64,000 nt of DNA from Bacillus sp. es.036 (GCF_002563635.1 NZ_PDIZ01000001.1:2170001-2234000), one strand, 5' to 3'; shown: positions 37,934-47,669, numbered from the stretch's first letter. Numbers and translations are program-made. Notes: generated by a model from the sequence alone, not told the origin.

Positions 37934-37949
37934 CTGTATGTGCATACAG
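37934..37949. repeat. Palindrome with embedded sigma-E-like -10 between maf and spoIIB
   Basis: CTGTATG-TG-CATACAG, perfect 7-bp arms, in the 251-bp gap between maf and spoIIB. Either strand reads CATACAG, like a sigma-E -10. On the minus strand it could serve maf, about 130 nt downstream, but no good -35 is seen. I see nothing else clear in this gap. Confidence 0.5.
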
Positions 37950-38057
37950 TTAAAATTTGTTTAATCTTATTTTATTTCGTTCCGAAAATCATATTCAGGA
38001 GGGTTGCTCCCAACATTTATATCGTACCGTTAATTTAGTTACTCCGCAAATATCAGA

Positions 38058-39056
38058 TTATTTCAAGCTTTCCACAACTTCTTGATATGTTTCTAGCGCA
38101 TCCAATAAGTGCTGCTGAGCAATCCATAACGAGGATACTGTTTTTTCTGATGAGTAGGTTTCAATCTCTTTCGAGGCAGCACTTAAGTTTTCCGCTAAAG
38201 CTTTCCCCTCGCCCTCTTTCCATCCCTCTAATTTATCACCTTTCCCATTCCAGGTTTGAATCGCTTGCAATACATCAGTTACTTCACTATTTGATACTTC
38301 TCCATCTGATAAAGCAACTAGATCAAGCTTTGTTAGCTGTTCAATTAATTCCCTACCCTCTTGCAAATGACTCTCCATTTCGCCACTCGCCACTACGCTA
38401 GTTCCATCAATCGTCCATAATTTTTTATAAACATCCTGACCATTGTTTTCAAAATAAGCGGCAAGGGCATCCTGACCTTCAGCAGAAGCTGAGACGCCAA
38501 TCAGCAAGAAGTATTTTTCACCTTTAAAAATCGTCGCTGGTAGACCTTGATCTTTTAGCTTTTCTTGAAATTCCCTGGCGGACTCTTTTGTTTCATACGC
38601 ACCTGACTGCACAACATGAAGATCAAAAGATAAATCCGTCTGACTAGCTGTCACTGGTGCCGCTTCACTTGGCTTATTAGAGGGCTTCGCTACACTTTCT
38701 CCACCGAACACCATAAGTAAACCGAATCCAAATAAAACGCCAAGAACGATCGCAAAGACCACTGAAGCCACCACCTTTTTATGCAAGGTAATGACATTCT
38801 TACTTGGTACGAAATGTTTTTTCTTCTTACGCCCAACTGGTAACCTTGGGTTCTTCTTTGACTGATCAAAAAAAGAGGAGGCTTTTTTTTGACTATGCCG
38901 CTTCTTTAACTCTACGATCTTTTTAGAATCGCGACGCTCCGGTAAAATCCATTCAAATTCCTTTTCCTCAGCCGCTGCGCTTTCTTTATGTGTTTCTGGA
39001 GTCTTATGGACTTCATCATCTAGTCGAATTGAAATCGTCCGTCTCTCCTTATCCAT
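38058..39056 (-). CDS. spoIIB: SPOR-domain sporulation protein SpoIIB
   Basis: 332 residues: a long charged cytoplasmic N-terminus (about 1-90, with RLDDEV and KKIVELKKRH), one membrane segment (about 91-113, VVASVVFAIVLGVLFGFGLLM), and an extracellular SPOR domain (FDLHVVQSGAYETKESAREFQEKLKDQGLPATIF) that binds denuded glycan. In B. subtilis SpoIIB localises to the sporulation septum and lies between comC and maf, exactly as here. The ATG at 39054-39056 is used because GAGGAGG lies six bases upstream; a longer frame without such a site exists. Confidence 0.88.
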   Translation of the reverse strand: MDKERRTISIRLDDEVHKTPETHKESAAAEEKEFEWILPERRDSKKIVELKKRHSQKKASSFFDQSKKNPRLPVGRKKKKHFVPSKNVITLHKKVVASVVFAIVLGVLFGFGLLMVFGGESVAKPSNKPSEAAPVTASQTDLSFDLHVVQSGAYETKESAREFQEKLKDQGLPATIFKGEKYFLLIGVSASAEGQDALAAYFENNGQDVYKKLWTIDGTSVVASGEMESHLQEGRELIEQLTKLDLVALSDGEVSNSEVTDVLQAIQTWNGKGDKLEGWKEGEGKALAENLSAASKEIETYSSEKTVSSLWIAQQHLLDALETYQEVVESLK

Positions 39057-39106
39057 TCTCATCCTCCTCAGGTACCGGCTTGTACTACAGTCTATGAAAT
39101 CTCGCG

Positions 39107-39131
39107 AAATACTAGAACTGAAAATACTAGA
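39107..39131 (-). repeat. Direct repeat in the spoIIB upstream region
   Basis: AAATACTAGA occurs at 39107-39116 and 39122-39131, 15 nt apart (TCTAGTATTT twice on the minus strand). The role is unknown; it lies in the probable promoter region of spoIIB. Confidence 0.5.
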
Positions 39132-39155
39132 GTTGAGCAGGATGACAACACAAAT

Positions 39156-39178
39156 ACCCCCTCCATGAGCGAGGGGGT
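39156..39178 (-). terminator. Hairpin after comC
   Basis: ACCCCCTC / GAGGGGGT with a 7-nt loop, downstream of comC and before spoIIB. The tail on the minus strand is only moderately T-rich. Confidence 0.65.
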
Positions 39179-39242
39179 TAAAATGAACCAAACTTATTTT
39201 AGTTCGTGATCGAACAAGCTAAAGAGCCTGCTATTCATTTTT

Positions 39243-39998
39243 TCATATAAGAAAATCAAAATACCATTGTAAGAGTTGTTTACCATAAAAATACGTTATT
39301 AGTGCCGCCAACGCCACAGAAGGACCAAACGGAATTTGCTGCTTCCTTTTTACTTTTCCAATCAATAACCCCGTGATCCCAATAATCGTTCCAATTAAAG
39401 TAGAAAAGAAAAAGACGAGAATTAATTCTTGATAACCAAAAACAACGCCTAGCACCGCAAACAATTTAATGTCACCGCCACCCATTCCACCACGACTAAT
39501 CACAGCGATCAATAGTAGCAATAAAAAGCCTCCTACCGCTCCTATAAAAGGGCTATACCATGGATCCATCGGAACAACAATTCGACCCAAACCAAAGTAA
39601 GCTGCAAAAAACAAAAGAATGCGATTAGGAATCAACATATAGGTGAGATCTGAAACAAAAATAATAACGAGAAGTGAAATCAATCCATAGGTAATCATCA
39701 ATTCTTTTGACCATCCTACCAAAATAGGTGCTGTTGTAAAAAGAAGTGCTGTAACGATTTCAACACATGCATAAATAGGTGAAATACTTGAAGAGCATCC
39801 CCTACATTTTCCCCGCTGAAATAAATAAGAAAAAACAGGTACAAGTTCGTATGGTGAAAGCTCACGTTCACATGTTGGACATGATGAGCGAGGGATGACA
39901 ATCGATCGTTTGATCGGCACACGAAGACCAACAACATTAAAAAAGGAACCTAGCGCAAGGCCAATTAGAAATAAATAACTATGTAACAAAACCCCCAT
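39243..39998 (-). CDS. comC: Type IV prepilin peptidase ComC
   Basis: A 251-residue membrane aspartyl protease that processes and methylates competence pseudopilins (ComG proteins). The N-terminal domain has the zinc cysteines CPTCERELSPYELVP and CRGCSSSISP; the catalytic aspartates lie in VSDLTYMLIPNRIL and GGGDIKLFAVLG. About seven membrane segments. The ATG at 39996-39998 is chosen because AAGGA is then 8 nt away; a further ATG 9 bases upstream is too close to it. In B. subtilis comC neighbours spoIIB in the same order. Confidence 0.92.
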   Translation of the reverse strand: MGVLLHSYLFLIGLALGSFFNVVGLRVPIKRSIVIPRSSCPTCERELSPYELVPVFSYLFQRGKCRGCSSSISPIYACVEIVTALLFTTAPILVGWSKELMITYGLISLLVIIFVSDLTYMLIPNRILLFFAAYFGLGRIVVPMDPWYSPFIGAVGGFLLLLLIAVISRGGMGGGDIKLFAVLGVVFGYQELILVFFFSTLIGTIIGITGLLIGKVKRKQQIPFGPSVALAALITYFYGKQLLQWYFDFLI

Positions 39999-40198
39999 AT
40001 CTTTCATCCTTCTTCATATTATTGTTTAAAAGTAATGGTAGATTTAGACCCAACCTTCTAACATGAGACGAACAACCTTTTTCAATTTTAATAACAGAAG
40101 AACGTGTCATTAAAACCACTGCTGTGCAAGAATCTATTGTATAACCCGAACCAAAATCCTTATCCTTATTCTCCGCATTTTGAAGAATGGGGATTTTC

Positions 40199-41908
40199 TT
40201 ATCCAACATAGCTTGCAACACGATTTCTACCCCGTTGTTTTGCACCAGTATACATGGCTCGATCGGCATTTCGTATCAAGGTTTGTGCATCTTCTCCCTG
40301 ATCAGGCGCTGTTGCAACACCGATACTTGCCGTCACGTAAATAACCTGACGATCGCCGTTATCCAAATCACTAAAGATCTCAAATGGTCGATCTGCTATT
40401 GCACATCGTAAGTCTTCCGCAACTTGTAAACTCTCATTATGAAAATGATTTTCTAGCAAAACTACGAACTCTTCACCGCCAAATCGAGCAACGGTACCCT
40501 CATTTCCAATTTCTTCCTCAATTCGATTAGCTACTCCACAAAGCACGTCATTTCCACTATGGTGCCCAAATGTATCATTTACTTTTTTGAAATGATCCAG
40601 GTCGAGCAATATAATTGAAAATGGAGCAGGGTTTTCATCAAAACGGTTGTATTTCTCGTCTAATACCTCGTTAAAAAAACGGAAATTGTATAGATTCGTT
40701 AAAGGACATCTCTCACTTCGCCTTTTGGTCTCTTCATAATGCCTTGCATTATCAACAGCTACAGCTAAATAATTAGCTAGAATTTGCATCACGAGTATAT
40801 GGTGTTTTTCATATGACCGAACGCGATCTGTTGCTAGTGTGATAATGCCGACGACCTTTTTATTGCGTTTCATCGGTACCGAAATAACAGCATTCGCTGT
40901 TTGGGGGAGAATTCCCTCTGTAAGATTTTTCCACTGCGCACGCTTCGTGTATAATCGGCTACGTCCACTACGCCAGACTCTTCTGCTAATCCCTTCTTCA
41001 AAAGAATGATCTTTTGCGCTAGCTTGAATGCCTCTTTCCTTCTCAAAGCTTTTAATAATCCTTAAATTCTCTACCTGTTCTGCATCCATAATGTAAGCAT
41101 AATCAACCACAAACATATCCTTAACTTCATATAAAAATAAGTCAAGAATTTCGTCTATATCAAGAGACTGAGTAATTTGCTGACCGATTTCACTCGTTTG
41201 TTGAAGTAGGTCATTTACTTTTCGACTTGAGTAATACAACCTGAGCATAAGAGATGCCAACACAAATGGGACTCCAACAAAGAAAATGGCAATTGTTCCT
41301 AGATAGGTATGTAACATATAGAGAAGAAATCCAACCGGCAGTGTTACTCCTGTAGAAATGGCTTCCCAAAGCATATCTTTGTCAAAAAACTTTGTATTAA
41401 CCTCTTTATAAATATAAATACGTAAAAAATGAAGGAGAATTTGATTAACAATGATTAACGAAAGAATATAGCCGATAGAGGGAACAAGCTGTGTAATCGC
41501 ATTTCCAGAGAATTCACCAGTGGATCCTCCAAGTAAATAAAAAAATCCACCTGATACCAGGGAAACGATCATAAACATGAGCATATTAACTGGATAGCGA
41601 TGACTATCTTTCTTTGTAACTCTCAAATTCAAAAGAAAGACAAGTATCGCTAACTGAGTTAAAATCGTTTCCACGAATAAGCCATATCTGAGAAATACAG
41701 CTAGTGAAATCCCCTGGATAAAAAAAAGGTCTGTTCCTTTTACGTTAATTGGCATCATTGCAACGACGGCAAGAAGCACAAATAGCGCAAGAACATCGGC
41801 CTTATTTCCAGTAAAATCAGGGGGAAAGAAATAGAACGTTGCAAAAATGAGTAGTGGCCAACACAAGAACCATACAATCCAAACTTTACGTTTCATTATT
41901 GCAGTCAA
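40199..41908 (-). CDS. Membrane-bound GAF-GGDEF diguanylate cyclase
   Basis: 569 residues: six to eight N-terminal membrane segments (about 10-220), a short coiled stretch, a GAF domain (about 245-385), and a GGDEF domain (about 405-565). The signature is GGEEF (in VARFGGEEFVVLL), with FSIILLDLDHFKKVNDTFGHHSGNDVL upstream, so it should make c-di-GMP. No RxxD inhibitory site precedes the signature. The start is a TTG at 41906-41908 after GGAGGGGG. It lies between folC and comC, where B. subtilis has no such gene. Candidate stimulus unknown. Confidence 0.88.
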   Translation of the reverse strand: MTAIMKRKVWIVWFLCWPLLIFATFYFFPPDFTGNKADVLALFVLLAVVAMMPINVKGTDLFFIQGISLAVFLRYGLFVETILTQLAILVFLLNLRVTKKDSHRYPVNMLMFMIVSLVSGGFFYLLGGSTGEFSGNAITQLVPSIGYILSLIIVNQILLHFLRIYIYKEVNTKFFDKDMLWEAISTGVTLPVGFLLYMLHTYLGTIAIFFVGVPFVLASLMLRLYYSSRKVNDLLQQTSEIGQQITQSLDIDEILDLFLYEVKDMFVVDYAYIMDAEQVENLRIIKSFEKERGIQASAKDHSFEEGISRRVWRSGRSRLYTKRAQWKNLTEGILPQTANAVISVPMKRNKKVVGIITLATDRVRSYEKHHILVMQILANYLAVAVDNARHYEETKRRSERCPLTNLYNFRFFNEVLDEKYNRFDENPAPFSIILLDLDHFKKVNDTFGHHSGNDVLCGVANRIEEEIGNEGTVARFGGEEFVVLLENHFHNESLQVAEDLRCAIADRPFEIFSDLDNGDRQVIYVTASIGVATAPDQGEDAQTLIRNADRAMYTGAKQRGRNRVASYVG

Positions 41909-42019
41909 TTGTTTCCCCCTCCATCTTCTGCGGTAAAGAAGAATATTTTTCCATTCTAAAGTGGTTACGTTTCATTTTAGCAAAAAGTAGCGAAAAAGTC
42001 CTATTTTTTGCATTAAATT

Positions 42020-43315
42020 CTAATTTTTTAGAAAACGGCGTACTTCTGATACAAAATAGAGAGAACCCGTAATTAGAACTAGCTCATTTTCACTTACTTG
42101 CTTAGTTGTTGTTTGAATTGCTTTTTTCCAGTTTTCTTCATACGTCTTGGCCGAAAAACTTGCACGTTGAAATAAACTCTCAGCTGAAATAGCTCTTGGA
42201 AAGTCAAAGGTGGTAAACGTCATCTTTCGAATAAGCGGATAGAGCGGCTTTAACATTGACTCAATATCTTTATCTCCTAGTGCGCTGAAAATGACGTGTA
42301 TATCCTTATCTGGATAGTGCTGCTCTAACGTTTTTGCAAGACTTTCAACCCCTTCTGGATTATGTGCACCGTCTACAATGATAGTGGGGTTGGAACGAAT
42401 CTTCTCAAATCGTCCTGGCCACGCTGCTCTTTTAAGTCCGCGCTGAACCATGTCATGTTCGATATGTAGACCATAAAAGACGCGCAAGTATTCGAGTCCC
42501 ATTAGTGCTGCAGCTGCATTTTTCACCTGATGCTCACCTTTCATCTGAATGTGTAGATCAGCTAGTTTACGATAAGGAGATTGAAATGAGAAGTGTTCAC
42601 CTTCATCATCACTTCTCTTGTCGCCAATGGAAAACTCTTCATTCAAACGATAAATTTTCGTCTTTTTCGCTTTAGTTGTTTCATGGAAGAGTGTGAGAAC
42701 TTCTTCTTTTTCTGCAGTCGTAACAAGAGGTACACCTGACTTAATGATTCCCGCTTTTTCATACGCAATTTGTTTCAGGTCACTACCAAGGATATGGGTA
42801 TGGTCATACCCTACATTCGTAATGACACTAATAAGCGGATGGATGATATTGGTTGAATCGAGTCGCCCCCCTAGCCCAACTTCCATTAAAACCAGATCTG
42901 GGTATGCTTTAGATCCAAAGTACAAAAGCGCGATTACCGTAATAACTTCAAACTCGGTAGGTGAACCAAGGGGGGAAGCTGCAGCCATATCAACAAGCGG
43001 CTGAACGCGATTGCATAGCATAACTAAATCTTCTTCTTTAATAGGTTGTCCGTTAACCGCTATTCGTTCACTAAATGATTCGATATAAGGAGAAGTAAAC
43101 GTCCCTACTTCATATCCAGCCTCCTCTAGCACTGTACGTAAGTAAGTAACTGTGGAACCTTTTCCGTTAGTCCCGCCAACATGCACCGTTTTTAACCGTC
43201 TTTCTGGATGGTCAAGCTGTTCAAGCATCCATTCCATCCGCTCTAAACCAGGTTTAATGCCGTGATTTAACAAACTATGAATCCAACTTACCGCTTCATC
43301 ATACGATTGAAACAT
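42020..43315 (-). CDS. folC: Folylpolyglutamate/dihydrofolate synthase FolC
   Basis: A 431-residue Mur-ligase-family enzyme that adds glutamates to folates. The P-loop is HVGGTNGKGSTVTYL, then FTSPYIESFSERI, LMEVGLGGRLDSTN, TNVGYDHTHILG and IVDGAHNPEG. It follows valS without a terminator in the 52-nt gap, so valS-folC is one unit, as in B. subtilis. Confidence 0.95.
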   Translation of the reverse strand: MFQSYDEAVSWIHSLLNHGIKPGLERMEWMLEQLDHPERRLKTVHVGGTNGKGSTVTYLRTVLEEAGYEVGTFTSPYIESFSERIAVNGQPIKEEDLVMLCNRVQPLVDMAAASPLGSPTEFEVITVIALLYFGSKAYPDLVLMEVGLGGRLDSTNIIHPLISVITNVGYDHTHILGSDLKQIAYEKAGIIKSGVPLVTTAEKEEVLTLFHETTKAKKTKIYRLNEEFSIGDKRSDDEGEHFSFQSPYRKLADLHIQMKGEHQVKNAAAALMGLEYLRVFYGLHIEHDMVQRGLKRAAWPGRFEKIRSNPTIIVDGAHNPEGVESLAKTLEQHYPDKDIHVIFSALGDKDIESMLKPLYPLIRKMTFTTFDFPRAISAESLFQRASFSAKTYEENWKKAIQTTTKQVSENELVLITGSLYFVSEVRRFLKN

Positions 43316-43367
43316 TTCCTCTCCTCCTTAAAAGAAGACGAACCTCAAAAAGAGATCCGTCATTTGC

Positions 43368-46010
43368 TTATTTTTTAAGTTCGTTAATACGAGCTTCAAC
43401 GTTGCTTCTTCTTTCGAGATAGTCTTTTTCTTTCGCTCGTTCTTCTTCAACAACTTTCTCGGGAGCCTTGCTAATAAAACGTTCATTTGAAAGCTTTTTC
43501 TGAACACGATCTACTTCAGAATCGAGCTTCTTCATTTCTCCTCTTAGACGCTCTATTTCTTCATCAATGTTAATTAAGCCTTCAAGCGGAAGAAATAGCT
43601 CTGCTCCAGATACGACAGCCGTCATTGATTTTTCAGGAGCCTGAAGATCCGAAGAAATGGTTAGCGTCTCTGGATTACAGAACCGCTCAATGTATTGACT
43701 GTTTTGTTCAAGTTGCTTTTGAGCTTCCCCTGACTTCGGTTTAATGCGAAGCTCAATTGGCTTGCTTGGTGCTACATTCATTTCAGCTCGAATGTTTCGA
43801 ACTGAACGAATAATCTCAGTTAGTAGCGCCATATCGGCAGCTGCTTCTGGGAAATGAAGCTCTTCATTCTTCACTGGCCAGCTTGCAACAGTAATCGATT
43901 CTCCTTGATGAGGAAGGTGTTGCCAGATCTCTTCTGTAAGATACGGCATAAATGGGTGAAGAAGTCGCATCGTTTGGTCAAGCACATAAGCGAGAACAGA
44001 TCGTGTCGTTTTCTTAGCTGCTTCATCTTCTCCATATAGGGGAAGCTTTGCCATTTCAATATACCAGTCACAGAAGTCATCCCAGATAAAGTTATAAAGA
44101 TAGCGGCCAACTTCACCAAATTCATAGTTATTAATCAGGCGCGTCACTTGTTCGATCGTATCGTTTAAGCGAGTAAGAATCCATTTATCAGCTGTTGATT
44201 TTTCACCTGATAATTCCAGCTCTTCATACGTCATGCCATCCATATTCATTAAGGCAAAACGAGAAGCGTTCCAAATCTTATTGGCAAAGTTCCAAGTTGA
44301 CTCTACTTTTTCCCAGTAGAAACGCAGATCCTGTCCTGGTGATGAACCAGTGGATAAGAAGAAGCGCAGCGAATCTGCACCGTACTTTTCGATAACATCC
44401 ATCGGATCAACACCGTTTCCGAGAGATTTACTCATTTTACGCCCTTCAGAGTCACGTACAAGTCCGTGAATCAATACATCGTTAAATGGACGCTGTTCCG
44501 TAAATTCAATTCCCTGAAAGATCATACGCGCTACCCAGAAATAAATGATGTCATACCCTGTTACTAAAACGTTCGTTGGGTAATAACGATTAAAGTCTGC
44601 TGCTTCTTCATCTGGCCAGCCCATAGTAGAAAACGGCCAAAGCGCTGAGCTAAACCACGTATCGAGTACATCTTCATCTTGCTGCCAGTTTTCGATATCT
44701 GTCGGTGCTTCTAGTCCAACGTGAATCTCCCCAGTTTCTTTATGGTGCCATGCAGGAATGCGGTGTCCCCACCAAAGCTGCCTCGAAATACACCAGTCCC
44801 GAATATTCTCAATCCAGTTTAAGTACGTTTTTTCGAACCGTTCTGGGACAAAGTTAACTTTGTCGTCTGATTTTTGAAGTGCAATTGCCTGCTCAGCAAG
44901 TGGGCCCATTTTAACGAACCACTGAGTGGAAAGATACGGTTCTACTACAGCACCACTTCGTTCAGAGTGCCCTACGGAATGAACGTGCTCTTCAATGTTG
45001 AAAAGAATCCCTTTTTCCTGCAAATCTTTTACTAGCTTTTTACGACATTCGAAACGATCCATTCCTTGATAGTCGCCTGCATTCTCATTCATTGAGCCAT
45101 CTTCATTCATAACAAGGATACGCTCAAGGTTATGACGATTACCAATTTCAAAGTCATTAGGGTCATGGGCTGGCGTGATTTTAACAGCTCCAGAGCCAAA
45201 TTCCATATCAACGTAGTCATCTGCCACAATTTCAATCTCACGACCTACTATTGGTAAGATCGCTTTCTTTCCAACAAGATGCTTGTAACGCTCATCTTTA
45301 GGATGAACCGCAATTCCTGAGTCACCAAGCATGGTTTCAGGACGCGTTGTTGCAATTTCGATATGCCCTGACCCATCAGCAAGAGGGTAGCGCATATGAT
45401 AGAAGTGTCCTGTCACTTCCTGATGAATAACTTCAATATCCGAAAGGGCTGTTTTTGTTTGAGGGTCCCAGTTGATGATATATTCCCCACGATAAATCAA
45501 ACCTTTTTCATAAAGCTTTACAAACACTTCGCGAACCGCATCAGAAAGCCCATTATCAAGTGTAAAACGCTCTCTTGAATAGTCTAAAGAAAGACCAAGC
45601 TTCGCCCACTGACTGCGGATAAAGTCTGCGTATTCTTCTTTCCATTCCCACGACTTCTCAAGAAACTTCTCTCGGCCAAGGTCATAGCGCGAAGTACCTT
45701 CCTCCCGGAGCTTCCCTTCAACTTTTGCCTGTGTCGCAATTCCAGCATGGTCCATTCCTGGAAGCCAGAGAACATCGTAACCCTGCATTCGCTTCACTCG
45801 TGAAAGAATATCTTGAAGCGTTGTATCCCATGCGTGCCCTAAATGAAGTTTTCCTGTAACGTTTGGCGGCGGAATTACAATTGTATAAGGCTCTTTCGTT
45901 TTATCACCTGTTGCTTCAAAAAATTTACCATCTACCCAGTATGGGTACCATTTTTGTTCGGTTGCCTTCGGATCGTATTTCGTCGGCATCGTTAGCTCTT
46001 TATTCACCAT
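43368..46010 (-). CDS. valS: Valyl-tRNA synthetase ValS
   Basis: An 880-residue class I synthetase. The HIGH-type motif is [13 protein letters not shown] and the KMSKS motif is [14 protein letters not shown]. An editing (CP1) domain lies between ([10 protein letters not shown]), and the C-terminus ends in a coiled-coil arm typical of ValRS ([23 protein letters not shown]). The ATG at 46008-46010 has GGAAG at good spacing; an alternative GTG lies six bases upstream. Expression is under the valine T-box leader upstream. Confidence 0.97.
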   Translation of the reverse strand: MVNKELTMPTKYDPKATEQKWYPYWVDGKFFEATGDKTKEPYTIVIPPPNVTGKLHLGHAWDTTLQDILSRVKRMQGYDVLWLPGMDHAGIATQAKVEGKLREEGTSRYDLGREKFLEKSWEWKEEYADFIRSQWAKLGLSLDYSRERFTLDNGLSDAVREVFVKLYEKGLIYRGEYIINWDPQTKTALSDIEVIHQEVTGHFYHMRYPLADGSGHIEIATTRPETMLGDSGIAVHPKDERYKHLVGKKAILPIVGREIEIVADDYVDMEFGSGAVKITPAHDPNDFEIGNRHNLERILVMNEDGSMNENAGDYQGMDRFECRKKLVKDLQEKGILFNIEEHVHSVGHSERSGAVVEPYLSTQWFVKMGPLAEQAIALQKSDDKVNFVPERFEKTYLNWIENIRDWCISRQLWWGHRIPAWHHKETGEIHVGLEAPTDIENWQQDEDVLDTWFSSALWPFSTMGWPDEEAADFNRYYPTNVLVTGYDIIYFWVARMIFQGIEFTEQRPFNDVLIHGLVRDSEGRKMSKSLGNGVDPMDVIEKYGADSLRFFLSTGSSPGQDLRFYWEKVESTWNFANKIWNASRFALMNMDGMTYEELELSGEKSTADKWILTRLNDTIEQVTRLINNYEFGEVGRYLYNFIWDDFCDWYIEMAKLPLYGEDEAAKKTTRSVLAYVLDQTMRLLHPFMPYLTEEIWQHLPHQGESITVASWPVKNEELHFPEAAADMALLTEIIRSVRNIRAEMNVAPSKPIELRIKPKSGEAQKQLEQNSQYIERFCNPETLTISSDLQAPEKSMTAVVSGAELFLPLEGLINIDEEIERLRGEMKKLDSEVDRVQKKLSNERFISKAPEKVVEEERAKEKDYLERRSNVEARINELKK

Positions 46011-46098
46011 TGCCACTCTTCCTTTCCATTCAATAAGTCTTAGGCCGTTTGCATCGGATTTTCCATCCCATTTTCAACAAAGTGGTGTTTTTAAACAA

Positions 46099-46346
46099 CA
46101 AAAAAACTTCCTCCATCCTTAGGAAAAGGACGAAAGAAGTTTCTTCGCGGTACCACCTTTATTTACAGCTAAATAAACGTTAGCTGTACGCTTCATTCTA
46201 ATAACGGGATTACCGGATTCTCCTACTACTATTTCAGAGAAACAGCTCAAGGGCGACTTCAAATGCTTCAATCCTGAGAAATCTTTCAGCGGATGATTTC
46301 TCTCTCTGAAGGGTTCACATTCTACTACTCCCTGTCTTTGCCTGTC
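46099..46346 (-). promoter_or_regulatory. Valine T-box riboswitch leader of valS
   Basis: The T-box sequence GGTGGTACCGCG is at 46146-46157 (minus strand), followed by a terminator hairpin (46099-46143) made of AAACTTC...GAAGTTTT arms with T-run. Uncharged tRNA-Val should pair with the T-box UGGN bulge and the specifier, allowing read-through. The likely specifier is GUC at 46255-46257, in GAA-GTC-G. It fills most of the 496-base gap between valS and the small gene at 46507. Confidence 0.88.
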
Positions 46347-46354
46347 GACTATTT

Positions 46355-46383
46355 GTATAAATAAGTTTACCGTGTAGATTCAA
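46355..46383 (-). promoter_or_regulatory. Sigma-A promoter of valS leader
   Basis: TTGAAT (46378-46383) and TTATAC/TATACA (46354-46360) are separated by 17-18 nt on the minus strand. The predicted start is near 46348, just before the T-box stem I. Confidence 0.65.
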
Positions 46384-46506
46384 GATCGTCAAGATACTAA
46401 GCGCCCTTTTTCTTAGCTTAGCCAGTTCTCTCTCTTCTTAATCACCCCATCCGCTTTCGCACATAGACTATTTGTAACGACAGATGAAAACAAAGGGGAA
46501 AACACT

Positions 46507-46707
46507 ATGAAAAAACGTTTTGGGGGAATGAATCGCTACCAGCTCCCGCCGGCTGTTTATAAATTCAGGGATATTTGCGCTCAATTTGTACCGCCGTTTA
46601 TTGTATTTCAAACGATTCGAACCATTCTTTTTCCAACTTCAGTCGATGTGCTTATCCTCATTATTCTTGTTGCATTAGAAGTGTGTTTTTATTTTGAATG
46701 GATCTAG
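46507..46707 (+). CDS. Small hydrophobic protein, unrecognised
   Basis: A 66-residue protein on the plus strand: a basic, Pro-containing N-terminus (about 1-25) then a hydrophobic part (about 28-65) with one or two membrane segments. AAAGGGG precedes the ATG. Its stop overlaps the ysxE stop by four bases (CTAG) in a tail-to-tail arrangement. I do not recognise the family. Short length and good binding site make it plausible but not certain. Confidence 0.55.
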   Translation: MKKRFGGMNRYQLPPAVYKFRDICAQFVPPFIVFQTIRTILFPTSVDVLILIILVALEVCFYFEWI

Positions 46708-47669
46708 AATGACTGCAGCACATTATGGATGCCATTCATCACTTCTATTTTTTTCGTAAATAAGCGGACATGCTTAATATGTGGCCAGCTTTGCCTGTTT
46801 TCATTAAAGAGGAGCACACTATTAAAAACAGGCTCTGGAAAATACAAATAGCTTGCAAGAAGCTCTTTCTCTTCTTCAAATAATGAAAATTGCGTCTCAT
46901 ATCGAGTGATATGCGCTGTTGTAGTAGCAGGATTAAATTGAAATGGGTGAACAGAGGAACGAATAAAATAGGCCAAATCTCGTACAGGCGTATCCACAAC
47001 AGACCTTTCAAAATTAATAAAGTACCCCTTTCCACCATTCATGACATAGTGGGAAGGTGAACATTTTCCATGACAAAAAACACTACGATATCGTTTCGCT
47101 TCAACAACCTGTTCATACCAATTATCCAATCTTGTTTTGGCCAGATCACAGTACTTCATTAACTGATGAAAATGAGTAACAAAAGTTAATTCAAAAGGTG
47201 AGAGATAGATTCGTTTTTCAATTGAGTTAACGTATTTCTCCATTTCAAACTGTCTGCTTTCCCTCATTAAGATCATCTTTTGATACGATTGTTTGATGAC
47301 TTCTTCAGAGAATGCTTGATCTCTTGCTGTATATCCATGAAGTTCTGCAAGATTTATTATTAAGTTCTCCTCTTTTTGAGCAGCTTGCCCTTCACCACCG
47401 TCGACCCATGGAGTCAAATAAGCTACACCCGTACCTGTAAAAACAAAGGAGTCGCCGTATTTTGTTCGAACGAGTGGCACAAAACTTTCAAAATGAAGCT
47501 GTTTAAATCGATCCTCAATGGACAAGATACGATCCATCTGTTCTTTAGTTAGCTTTGTCTCCTTTAAGGCAAACATTCCTCGATCCGTTTCAACCTTTGT
47601 TACTTTCCCCATTCTTATTACACGTTCTGGATATAAATCATATTGAAATAGAACTGCCGGATCACTCAC
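46704..47669 (-). CDS. ysxE: YsxE-like spore coat kinase-fold protein, probable pseudokinase
   Basis: A 321-residue CotS/YsxE-family protein with the APH kinase fold: glycine-poor N-lobe (VTKVETDRGMFALKETKL) and C-lobe. The catalytic loop reads CHGKCSPSHYV, with Lys in place of the catalytic Asp of HGD, and the metal-binding DFD segment reads INFERS. It therefore looks catalytically dead. In B. subtilis YsxE is a spore coat protein encoded after spoVID; here one extra gene separates them. It overlaps that gene by eight nt. The start is a GTG (47667-47669). Confidence 0.8.
   Translation of the reverse strand: MSDPAVLFQYDLYPERVIRMGKVTKVETDRGMFALKETKLTKEQMDRILSIEDRFKQLHFESFVPLVRTKYGDSFVFTGTGVAYLTPWVDGGEGQAAQKEENLIINLAELHGYTARDQAFSEEVIKQSYQKMILMRESRQFEMEKYVNSIEKRIYLSPFELTFVTHFHQLMKYCDLAKTRLDNWYEQVVEAKRYRSVFCHGKCSPSHYVMNGGKGYFINFERSVVDTPVRDLAYFIRSSVHPFQFNPATTTAHITRYETQFSLFEEEKELLASYLYFPEPVFNSVLLFNENRQSWPHIKHVRLFTKKIEVMNGIHNVLQSF

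Noticed and set aside
39979-40269. Minus-strand frame of 96 codons overlapping comC start and the GGDEF gene end
   Set aside because: It overlaps two real genes, has no recognisable motif or good binding site, and the non-overlapping part is only about 190 nt. I treat the gap 40008-40198 as non-coding with no clear feature.
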